From Ilumatobacteraceae bacterium (GTDB lineage Bacteria > Actinomycetota > Acidimicrobiia > Acidimicrobiales > Ilumatobacteraceae), in assembly GCA_021741795.1 (NCBI GenBank), contig JAIOXC010000107.1, forward strand, positions 1-5,200: a DNA stretch of 5,200 nt, given 5' to 3'. The notes under the pieces were generated by a model. The model saw only the letters and a program-made list of their open reading frames with translations. It was not told the DNA's origin and made no database searches. Made by a program: the position numbers and the translations under genes. Shown in pieces: positions 1-5,200 of the stretch (position 1 is its first letter; the number at the start of each line of letters is the position of its first letter).

Positions 1-173
1 GCACCGCCACCAAATGGTGCGTCGTCTACCGAATGATGTACGTCGGTTGTGTGCTCTCGCAAGTCGTGTGAGCGCACATCGACCAATTTTTCATTGCGTG
101 CTCGACCGAGCAAACTCTCTGAGCAGAAGTTGTCGACCAACTGTGGAAACAGCGTGAATACATCAATTCGCAT
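1..173 (-). CDS. trmD: tRNA (guanine-N1)-methyltransferase TrmD, 5' part only
   Basis: The first 57 codons plus two bases of the next are present; the gene runs off the low-coordinate edge. The protein starts MRIDVFTLFPQLVDNF, the usual TrmD opening, followed by SESLLGRAR at 18-26 and DVRSHDLRE at 32-40. It reaches DDAPFGGG at 50-57, which is the family's conserved DDxPYGGGxGM motif with Phe in place of the common Tyr. By family, TrmD is a homodimeric SPOUT-fold enzyme that uses S-adenosylmethionine to make m1G37 next to the anticodon of tRNAs, which prevents +1 frameshifting; full-length proteins are about 230-250 residues. The knotted SAM site is outside the window. The ATG at 171-173 lies 9 bp after the rimM stop and has the best Shine-Dalgarno in the window. 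Position directly after rimM is the classic arrangement; rplS would be expected downstream. Identity is near certain. Confidence 0.96.
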   Translation of the reverse strand, partial: MRIDVFTLFPQLVDNFCSESLLGRARNEKLVDVRSHDLREHTTDVHHSVDDAPFGGG

Positions 174-180
174 AGATACG

Positions 181-185
181 CCTCA
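181..185 (-). promoter_or_regulatory. Ribosome binding site of trmD, overlapping the rimM stop codon
   Basis: On the minus strand the sequence TGAGG ends 7 nt before the trmD ATG. Its first three bases are the rimM TGA stop codon, so a ribosome ending rimM covers the trmD start site. This favours translational coupling and supports the ATG at 173 as the start. It is the clearest Shine-Dalgarno match in the window. Confidence 0.7.
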
Positions 186-692
186 TGACTCGTCACCAAT
201 TTCAAACAAACCCTCGGGTGGATCGATTGTGATGCAACCATCGACGTTGGAAACGATGAATGGTGTTGGCACGAGCGCGCCAGATTCGAGTTCCATAATC
301 GGGTGAGCCGGATTATCGATCACTGCAACGCACACGCCGTAATCGTTTCCTTGTGTGTCGACAACTGTTGACCCAACCATCTCATGCACCCACACCACCG
401 ACGGATCATCAATCGGCTCGCCATACACATCAGAGTTTGTGAGACGCTCGGCAATAGTGCGATCATCCAAATCTTTGAATGTCATCAACCAGCGCTCAGC
501 TTGAGCCTTTGATTTGGAGATTTCGTACCACTTGCCGGCAACCCAGAGTTTGGATCCGATGGCAACACGTTTGGCATGACTACTGAAAATATCGACATAC
601 ATTTCACCACGAACACCGTGGGGTCGCCCTAAGCGACCGACATGCAACAGACCTACTGGAGGCGTGTGGTCAGTCGTCGACGAAGTCGACAT
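183..692 (-). CDS. rimM: 16S rRNA processing / 30S maturation factor RimM
   Basis: RimM assists late 30S assembly by binding ribosomal protein S19 and the 16S rRNA 3' (head) domain. The 169-residue length is normal. The N-terminal beta-barrel domain shows VGRLGRPHGVRGE at 18-30, the family hallmark. A PRC-barrel domain begins around 100 with WVHEMVGSTVVD, continues through NPAHPIMELESGALVPTPFI, and ends with IDPPEGLFEI, matching the usual 'PEGL' ending. I chose the ATG at 690-692 because a GGA lies 5 nt upstream, while the ATG six bases earlier (698) has no spaced Shine-Dalgarno; a farther ATG at 725 would add 11 residues (MQPQHAMAWMS) not typical of the family. With this start the gene overlaps khpA by 23 bp in another frame, implying coupled translation. 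Residues 1-12 are a Ser/Thr-rich, probably disordered lead. Function is certain by family; the exact start is not. Confidence 0.95.
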   Translation of the reverse strand: MSTSSTTDHTPPVGLLHVGRLGRPHGVRGEMYVDIFSSHAKRVAIGSKLWVAGKWYEISKSKAQAERWLMTFKDLDDRTIAERLTNSDVYGEPIDDPSVVWVHEMVGSTVVDTQGNDYGVCVAVIDNPAHPIMELESGALVPTPFIVSNVDGCITIDPPEGLFEIGDES

Positions 693-939
693 CGACATCC
701 ACGCCATCGCGTGTTGCGGCTGCACGAACGACCGTGCGAATGCTCATTGCAGTGCGGCCACGACGACCAATGACGCGACCTAGGTCGCCTTCACCAACAC
801 GAACTTCAAGAACAATTTTGTCTCCGTCAGTTACACCCTCAACGCGAACTGCATCTGGGTTGTCAACAATTGAGCGCACGACATGGTCGAGCACAGCAGT
901 TGCTACTGGAGCAGGAATAAGATTTGCCGAGTCAGTCAC
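670..939 (-). CDS. khpA: KH-domain RNA-binding protein KhpA (YlqC/Rv2908c type)
   Basis: This small acidic-tailed protein of 89 residues is made almost entirely of one KH domain. The diagnostic loop GRVIGRRGRTA is at 54-64 and contains the GxxG (G58-R-R-G61) that contacts RNA backbone. It is followed by the helix MSIRTVVRAAA and a final strand rich in Asp and Val (DVDVDFVDD). In Firmicutes KhpA pairs with KhpB/Jag to bind RNAs and affects cell division and envelope growth; whether it does so here is unknown. It lies between rpsP and rimM, as in mycobacteria and bacilli. The start is GTG at 937-939: the frame upstream has an in-frame TAA at 964-966 and no ATG, GTG or TTG between, so GTG is the first possible start. 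No clear Shine-Dalgarno is seen in the 20 bp after rpsP. The end overlaps the rimM start. Confidence 0.92.
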   Translation of the reverse strand: MTDSANLIPAPVATAVLDHVVRSIVDNPDAVRVEGVTDGDKIVLEVRVGEGDLGRVIGRRGRTAMSIRTVVRAAATRDGVDVDVDFVDD

Positions 940-959
940 GGTAGATACAGATGACCGAA

Positions 960-1250
960 TTATTTAGCGGTCTTGGCAGGCTTGGCTGGCTTAGTAGCCA
1001 TGAACTCTGCCCATGCGCCAGAAATTTCGAACAACTTCTTGACGCGCTCGCTTGGCAATGCACCTTGCGTGAGCCACTTGAGGGCCTTTGCATTGTCAAC
1101 TGTCAGAGCGGATGGCTCGGACTGTGGGTGATAGTTGCCAACGATTTCGAGGAAGCGACCATCGCGGGCAGAACGGGTATCGGCAGCAACGATGCGGTAA
1201 TGCGGTTGCTTGGTTTTGCCCACTCGTGTGAGGCGAAGCTTTACTGACAT
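960..1250 (-). CDS. rpsP: 30S ribosomal protein S16
   Basis: S16 is an essential early-binding protein of the 30S subunit that stabilises the 5' and central domains of 16S rRNA. The 96-residue product begins MSVKLRLTRVGKTKQPHYRIVAADTRSARDGRFLEIVGNYHP, an unmistakable S16 N-terminus, and keeps the later AKALKWLTQGALPSERVKKLF segment. It ends with a short basic tail of repeated Pro-Ala-Lys (KPAKPAKTAK), a type of extension common in actinobacterial S16. The start is the ATG at 1248-1250, 10 bp after the ffh stop. The open frame continues upstream to an ATG at 1427, but that 59-residue extension lies inside ffh and shows no S16 similarity, so it was rejected. The only Shine-Dalgarno-like bases (AGG at 1253-1255) sit just 2 nt from the ATG, poor spacing for a highly expressed gene, so coupling to ffh is likely. 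Confidence 0.97.
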   Translation of the reverse strand: MSVKLRLTRVGKTKQPHYRIVAADTRSARDGRFLEIVGNYHPQSEPSALTVDNAKALKWLTQGALPSERVKKLFEISGAWAEFMATKPAKPAKTAK

Positions 1251-1260
1251 GACCTGCAGG

Positions 1261-2700
1261 CTATCGGGGCGGAAGGCGTGAGCCCAACGCCGCAGCCAAA
1301 TCGATATCACCCGATGGCAGACCACCAGGGCCGCCGCCAGGAGCACCTCCGAACATGGCACCCAATCCGCCTCGACCGCCACCTTTCTTGCCTTTTCCGC
1401 CGCCACTTCCACCACCGCTTCCACCACCCATGCGTTTCATCATCTTTTGCATTTCGGAGAACTGCTTGACGAGTTTGTTTACATCCGAGACCTGAGTGCC
1501 AGAACCCTTCGCAATTCGCGTGCGCCGAGAGCCATTAATGATCTCGGGTTTACGTCGCTCTTCGGGAGTCATCGAACGAATAATTGCTTCGGTCACTTTG
1601 ACCATGTCGTCAGAGATCTGCGCGTCTTTTGCTTCTTTTGGCAAACCCGGCAGCATGCCCATCACGCTCGACAACGACCCCATCTTCTTCAGTTGTTGTA
1701 GCTGATCCAAGAAATCATCGAGCGTAAATTCGCCGTCCATCAACTTTGCTGCAGTTGCTTCGGCCTGATCTTTTTCAAATACTTTTTCGGCTTGTTCGAT
1801 CAGTGTGAGCACATCGCCCATGCCAAGAATTCGACTTGCCATGCGATCTGGATGGAACTGTTCGAATGCATCGATCTTTTCGCCTGTTGCAGCGAATGCG
1901 ATTGGCTTGCCGATGACTTCTTTTACCGACAGCGCTGCACCACCGCGTGCATCACCGTCGAGTTTCGAAAGAATCACACCCGAAATCGCGAGTGTCTCAT
2001 CAAATGCTTTTGCAACGGTGACTGCATCTTGACCGGTCATCGCGTCGACTACCAAGAATGTGTAGTGAGGTGAAACAACCTTGGAGATGTCTGCAACTTG
2101 TTGCATCATTTCTGCGTCAATTGCCAAGCGTCCGGCCGTGTCGACAATCAAAACATCGCGACCAAGGCGTTGTGCTTCTGCCAAACCAGCTGCGGCCGTA
2201 GCAACCGGATCACCAGCGATTGAAAAAACTGGCACACCTATTTGCGCACCAAGAACTTTTAGTTGCTCGACTGCTGCGGGGCGTTGCAAGTCGGCACCAA
2301 CCAACAGCGGGTTGCGGCCTTGCGACCTAAACCATGCTGCCAACTTGGCTGCGCTCGTGGTTTTACCTGAGCCCTGCAAACCAGCCATGAGCACAACTGT
2401 TGGCGGGTGCGATGCGTACGTAATTTTTAATGTCTCGCCACCAAGCATCGCGATGAGTTCGGCATTAACGATCTTGATGATTTGTTGACCAGGATCAAGC
2501 GCTTCGGAAACTTGCGTGCCAACTGCTTGCACACGGATGCGCTCAATCACATTGCGCACAACTCCAACGTTGACGTCGGCTTCGAGAAGTGCGGTGCGGA
2601 TCTCGCCCATTACCTCGTCAACATCGGCTTGCGTAAGCCTGCCCTTGCCGCGCAGTCGCTTAAATACGCCGCCTAAACGATCGGAGAGATTGTCAAACAT
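1261..2700 (-). CDS. ffh: Signal recognition particle protein Ffh (SRP54 GTPase)
   Basis: Ffh binds 4.5S/SRP RNA and the signal sequences of nascent membrane proteins, and docks on FtsY at the membrane by mutual GTPase activation. The 479-residue protein has the N domain from 1 (MFDNLSDRLGGVFKRLRGKG). The G domain follows with G1 GLQGSGKTT at 107-115, DLQRPAA at 137-143, DTAGR at 187-191, SKLDGDARGG at 245-254 and ATGEK at 271-275. The methionine-rich M domain runs from about 305, with the SRP-RNA binding helix INGSRRTRIAKGSG at 388-401 and MQKMMKRM at 417-424. A glycine-rich low-complexity tail fills 425-460, ending in a short IDLAAALGSRL helix-like stretch. The start is fixed: an in-frame TGA lies seven codons upstream (2719-2721) and no other start codon falls between. 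It follows ftsY by 14 bp and has no recognisable Shine-Dalgarno. All catalytic motifs are intact. Confidence 0.98.
   Translation of the reverse strand: MFDNLSDRLGGVFKRLRGKGRLTQADVDEVMGEIRTALLEADVNVGVVRNVIERIRVQAVGTQVSEALDPGQQIIKIVNAELIAMLGGETLKITYASHPPTVVLMAGLQGSGKTTSAAKLAAWFRSQGRNPLLVGADLQRPAAVEQLKVLGAQIGVPVFSIAGDPVATAAAGLAEAQRLGRDVLIVDTAGRLAIDAEMMQQVADISKVVSPHYTFLVVDAMTGQDAVTVAKAFDETLAISGVILSKLDGDARGGAALSVKEVIGKPIAFAATGEKIDAFEQFHPDRMASRILGMGDVLTLIEQAEKVFEKDQAEATAAKLMDGEFTLDDFLDQLQQLKKMGSLSSVMGMLPGLPKEAKDAQISDDMVKVTEAIIRSMTPEERRKPEIINGSRRTRIAKGSGTQVSDVNKLVKQFSEMQKMMKRMGGGSGGGSGGGKGKKGGGRGGLGAMFGGAPGGGPGGLPSGDIDLAAALGSRLPPR
1396..1428 (-). repeat. 12-bp tandem repeat encoding Gly-Gly-Gly-Ser units in the Ffh tail
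   Basis: Inside ffh, residues 425-435 are GGGSGGGSGGG. The DNA is a 12-bp unit GGTGGTGGAAGC, then the same unit with the last base changed (AGT), then a partial third copy with synonymous GGC changes. It directly follows MKRM at the end of the M domain and is continued by less regular Gly/Lys and Gly/Pro sequence to about base 1318. It looks like a slippage-prone flexible linker rather than a separate element. Confidence 0.8.
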
Positions 2701-2714
2701 GAGTGCTGAAAAGG

Positions 2715-3776
2715 CTACTCAAAGAGCGCATCAATAAATTCGGTTGGATTAAACACAACCAAGTCGTCGATGGTTTCGCCAAGGCCCACAAGTTTGACCG
2801 GTATTCCTAGTTCGGTTTCAATTGCAAACACGATGCCACCTTTTGCGGAGCCATCAAGTTTGGTGAGTACGACACCAGTCACTTGTGTTGCCTCCGTAAA
2901 TTGTCGGGCCTGTTGCAAACCATTTTGCCCGGTTGTCGCATCAATCACGAGCAGCACTTCGGTTACTTTGCCAGCGCCCTTTTCGGCAACTCGACGAACC
3001 TTGCGTAACTCCTCCATCAGATTGGTGTTGCTCTGCAGGCGTCCAGCAGTATCTGCAAGAACTAAGTCGATGTTGCGTGAGTGCGCGCTTTGCACTCCAT
3101 CAAAAATTACCGACGAAGGATCTCCGCCTTCTGCCCCGCGCACGATCTGTGCACCAGACCGCTCGGCCCATGTTGATAACTGCTCGCCTGCTGCAGCCCG
3201 AAACGTGTCACCTGCGGCCATCAATACTGTGCGACCAAGCGCAATCTGTTGCGCCGCAATTTTGCCAAGACTTGTTGTTTTACCTGCACCGTTGACGCCA
3301 ACCATCAACCAAATATTTGGCCCACCAATATTTGCTTCAAAATTGAGATCCCGACTTGTGCCGACCAACTGTGACGACATGTTTCCGCGTAACGCATCGA
3401 TGAGTTGTGCAGGTGTTGAGATCTCTTTGGCTTTGACGCGTGCTTGCAGCACACCCAACAAACTTTGCGCTACTCGCACACCCACGTCGGCCCGCAACAA
3501 AGCTTCTTCAAGCTCGAGCCAGGTTGAGTCGTTGATCTCGCTGCGACCAAGCACCGAGCCAACCGCACCGCTGAGCGAACTGCGAGCTTTTGCCAACCTG
3601 TCGCGCACCGAAAGGGGCGCTGCTGCAACGGCTTCAACAGCTTCAACAGGTGCAACGCGCTGAATCTGCGGTACTGCACGAGCCTTGCGGCGACTGATCG
3701 CCACAACTCCAATGCCAAACACCAAACCGGCAACAGCCAGTAGCAAGAAAATCATTGGGAGAGAAGAATTATTCAT
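2715..3776 (-). CDS. ftsY: SRP receptor GTPase FtsY with N-terminal membrane helix
   Basis: FtsY is the membrane-side receptor that pairs with Ffh through their NG domains and hands the ribosome to the Sec translocon. Residues 7-27 are an uninterrupted hydrophobic segment (PMIFLLLAVAGLVFGIGVVAI) followed by the basic SRRKAR, predicting one membrane helix with the bulk of the protein in the cytoplasm. A short Ala/Val/Glu linker (about 35-54) replaces the long acidic A domain of E. coli FtsY. The N domain runs from about 56. The G domain has GVNGAGKTT at 160-168, DTFRAAAGEQL at 190-200, DTAGR at 242-246, TKLDGSAKGG at 305-314 and GLGETIDDL at 331-339. The protein ends in NPTEFIDALFE, the usual FtsY finish. 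The start is secure: an in-frame TAG directly precedes the ATG, and GTGAG sits 6 nt upstream. A start at Met8 is possible but has no ribosome site. The gene follows smc by 29 bp. At 353 residues it is complete. Confidence 0.98.
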   Translation of the reverse strand: MNNSSLPMIFLLLAVAGLVFGIGVVAISRRKARAVPQIQRVAPVEAVEAVAAAPLSVRDRLAKARSSLSGAVGSVLGRSEINDSTWLELEEALLRADVGVRVAQSLLGVLQARVKAKEISTPAQLIDALRGNMSSQLVGTSRDLNFEANIGGPNIWLMVGVNGAGKTTSLGKIAAQQIALGRTVLMAAGDTFRAAAGEQLSTWAERSGAQIVRGAEGGDPSSVIFDGVQSAHSRNIDLVLADTAGRLQSNTNLMEELRKVRRVAEKGAGKVTEVLLVIDATTGQNGLQQARQFTEATQVTGVVLTKLDGSAKGGIVFAIETELGIPVKLVGLGETIDDLVVFNPTEFIDALFE

Positions 3777-3782
3777 CTATCA

Positions 3783-3787
3783 CTCAC
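3783..3787 (-). promoter_or_regulatory. Weak ribosome binding site of ftsY
   Basis: GTGAG on the minus strand lies 6 nt before the ftsY ATG within the 29-bp gap after smc. Spacing is good though the match to the anti-Shine-Dalgarno is only partial. The rest of the gap (TTGG followed by a run of T and GCGCATAGC) shows no hairpin that would act as a terminator, so smc and ftsY are probably on one transcript. Confidence 0.5.
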
Positions 3788-3805
3788 GCTATGCGCAAAA
3801 ACCAA

Positions 3806-5200
3806 TTACGAAGCAGCGGCTGCAGCGCGCTCAACGATGATTCGCGATGAGCCACCTGGCTGCATTGTCACGCCGAGCAAGCAGTCTCCTGCCTCCATCG
3901 TGCGCTTTTGGTGACTCACAATAAGCAACTGGGCTTCTTGACGGAATTCGTGAATAAGGCTCAAGAACCTATGCAAGTTCACGTCATCCAATGCAGCCTC
4001 AACTTCGTCCATTACATAAAACGGTGAAGGGCGACTGCGGAAGACGGCAAACAAAAATGCAAGTGCAGTAAGTGAACGCTCTCCACCCGAAAGCAACGAG
4101 AGTTTCTTGACATTCTTGCCACTTGGCTTGGCCTCAACTTCAATGCCTGTGTTGAGCAAATCGTCTGGTGATGTGAGCAACAGCTTGCCCTGACCACCAG
4201 GAAACAACATTGAAAAGAGTTTTTCGAAGTTGTCGCGCACGTCGGCAAATGCCGAGGCAAACGTGGACTGAATTTCCATATCAACTTGCTTGATTACTTT
4301 GATCAACTCGCGACGAGTGTTCTTGACATCTTCCAATTGCTCTTCCAAGAACGTGTGTCGCTTTTGCAACTCGTCAAACTCTTCAAGTGCCAGCGGATTG
4401 ATTGGGCCCATCAGGCGCAACTCGCGCTCTAGTTCGCGTACGCGAGCAATTGGCGAGGTGCCTTCTGGCAGTTCTGGCTGTTGAGTATCAATTGCGGCTT
4501 GTGGCTCAACCGAATGATCGCGGCGCAATGCTTCAATCGTTGCCTCGAGACGCATACGCACTTCAGCTTCTTCAACCTCTACACGACGATTGCGCTCACG
4601 GCGCTCTTCGAGCAGTTGCTCGTTGGACGTGCGGTCTTTGCGAGACTCATCTAAGCGCTGCGAAATTGCGCGCACTTCATCACTTTGACGACGACGAATC
4701 TCTTGAAGTTCTGCCTGACGGGCATCAAGCGTGGCCGAATGCTTCTCGACCAGTGCGCTCAGACGCACAAGTGCGCTCAGACCAATTTCTATTTTGTTGC
4801 GACGCTCGGCTGCGGCATTGCGAGCTTCGACGTCGGCATTGAGTCGTGCTTCGACATCGCTCAGTCTCGATTGCAAGAATTGACGTCGTTCTTGTAGGCC
4901 TGCCGACTTGACCTCGAGATCGTTGCGCAATACCGACAACAAGCCTTGCAATTCGGCTTGCACCGAACGCAACGAGTCATACGCAAACGACAAGCGTGCA
5001 TTTGTTTCAGTAGCGGTAGAACGATGACGCTCGAGCAACGTCAGTGCTGTTGCATGAGTATCGCGTGCTTGTGCCATGCGCGTGCGCGCAGTTGCCAAAT
5101 CGGATTCTGCTCGACCAAGAGCTTCCTTGGCGCGCTCGGCACGACGATGCGCCTCTTCAAGCGCCGACGCAGTGACATTGCTGGTGCCAACTCGCATACC
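3806..5200 (-). CDS. smc: Chromosome segregation ATPase SMC, C-terminal part (5' end outside window)
   Basis: SMC dimers with ScpA and ScpB (condensin) organise and help separate chromosomes. The frame is open through base 5200, so the Met codon at 5195-5197 is internal; full-length SMC is about 1,150-1,200 residues and the N-terminal Walker A half and hinge lie outside. Counting from that Met, residues 1-8 (MRVGTSNV) look like the exit from the hinge. A long Glu/Arg/Ala/Leu coiled coil follows at about 10-230, with a Pro/Gln-rich break at 229-250 (SVEPQAAIDTQQPELPEG). The head begins around RLMGPINPLALEEFDEL at 261-277. FSMLFPGGQGKLLL is at 328-341, the ABC signature LSLLSGGERSLTALAFLFA at 366-384, Walker B with catalytic Glu in FYVMDEVEAALDD at 393-405, and the switch His in IVSHQKRTME at 426-435. 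All ATPase residues of this half are present. The protein ends in an Ala-rich tail. Confidence 0.97.
   Translation of the reverse strand, partial: GMRVGTSNVTASALEEAHRRAERAKEALGRAESDLATARTRMAQARDTHATALTLLERHRSTATETNARLSFAYDSLRSVQAELQGLLSVLRNDLEVKSAGLQERRQFLQSRLSDVEARLNADVEARNAAAERRNKIEIGLSALVRLSALVEKHSATLDARQAELQEIRRRQSDEVRAISQRLDESRKDRTSNEQLLEERRERNRRVEVEEAEVRMRLEATIEALRRDHSVEPQAAIDTQQPELPEGTSPIARVRELERELRLMGPINPLALEEFDELQKRHTFLEEQLEDVKNTRRELIKVIKQVDMEIQSTFASAFADVRDNFEKLFSMLFPGGQGKLLLTSPDDLLNTGIEVEAKPSGKNVKKLSLLSGGERSLTALAFLFAVFRSRPSPFYVMDEVEAALDDVNLHRFLSLIHEFRQEAQLLIVSHQKRTMEAGDCLLGVTMQPGGSSRIIVERAAAAAS

Larger units (their letters stand above)
1..5200 (-). other. Putative single transcription unit smc-ftsY-ffh-rpsP-khpA-rimM-trmD
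   Basis: All seven genes point the same way, with spacings of 29, 14, 10, 20, -23 and 9 bp. No gap is long enough for a usual terminator, and none contains a hairpin followed by a T run. The order matches the conserved SRP/trmD neighbourhood of Gram-positive bacteria. Promoters inside coding regions (for example within ffh, driving rpsP) cannot be excluded by eye. Co-transcription is inference from spacing. Confidence 0.7.

Noticed and set aside
1..20. Inverted repeat GCACC...GGTGC with a 10-base loop
   Set aside because: It lies in the conserved PFGGG-coding part of trmD, the stem is only 5 bp, and the bases are explained by the protein motif.
1253..1260. Perfect 8-bp palindrome CCTGCAGG between ffh and rpsP
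   Set aside because: It is short and has no loop or flanking T run. It looks like chance rather than an operator or terminator.
1251..1427. 59-codon N-terminal extension of rpsP
   Set aside because: It overlaps the ffh tail in another frame, its start is low-complexity reading of the Gly-rich repeat, and S16 proteins begin at MSVKLRLTRVG.
2770..3663. Long open frame of 297 codons on the plus strand opposite ftsY
   Set aside because: It is an exact antisense shadow of ftsY, which has complete GTPase motifs. The predicted product is rich in Ser, Pro, Cys and Thr without any domain pattern, and no ribosome site precedes it.
4402..4842. Plus-strand open frame of 146 codons opposite smc
   Set aside because: It lies antisense to the SMC coiled coil, and its composition (Arg, Leu, His, Cys rich) is what the reverse of Glu/Arg/Ala/Leu codons gives.
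5195..5197. Met codon as the start of a separate 463-residue protein
   Set aside because: The frame is open to the window edge, and the protein is the C-terminal half of SMC, which needs the missing N-terminal half to form its ATPase head.
1..5200. A novel defence, mobile or biosynthetic system
   Set aside because: Every stretch over 30 bp is occupied by a recognised core gene in conserved order, with no repeats, transposase, tRNA, phage genes or unknown proteins.

Overview
All the genes lie on the minus strand and run from the high-coordinate end towards base 1. In transcription order they are smc (3' part only) - ftsY - ffh - rpsP - khpA (KH-domain protein) - rimM - trmD (5' part only). 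This is a conserved bacterial housekeeping block: chromosome structuring, then the two GTPases of the signal recognition particle (SRP) pathway, then the classic rpsP-rimM-trmD ribosome/tRNA operon with a small KH protein inserted. Every protein is full length or open to the window edge, with its family motifs intact. I see no mobile element, RNA gene, CRISPR array or defence-like gene.

The organism is most likely an actinobacterium (Actinomycetota) with about half G+C by eye, much lower than Streptomyces or Mycobacterium. The reasons are the gene order (no ylxM between ftsY and ffh, KH gene between rpsP and rimM), an FtsY that starts with a membrane helix, a glycine-rich Ffh tail and a lysine/alanine-rich S16 tail. 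A freshwater or marine Acidimicrobiia-type lineage would fit, but that is inference from style and not from a marker.

Layout by region: 3806-5200 holds the C-terminal half of SMC (coiled coil plus the ATPase half with signature motif and Walker B). 2715-3776 is FtsY and 1261-2700 is Ffh, which form the SRP receptor-SRP GTPase pair. 960-1250 is ribosomal protein S16, 670-939 is KhpA with a GTG start, and 183-692 is RimM, whose start overlaps the end of khpA by 23 bp. 1-173 is the first 57 codons of TrmD. Gaps between genes are 29, 14, 10, 20, -23 and 9 bp, so there is no room for terminators or sizeable promoters. The window looks like one co-transcribed unit with mostly weak Shine-Dalgarno signals.

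The genes act on protein biogenesis: S16 and RimM build the 30S subunit, KhpA binds RNA, TrmD methylates tRNA to hold the reading frame, and Ffh with FtsY deliver membrane-protein ribosomes to the membrane. SMC works on the chromosome. I looked for a novel system and did not find one. The findings below are small local details of an ordinary, conserved region.
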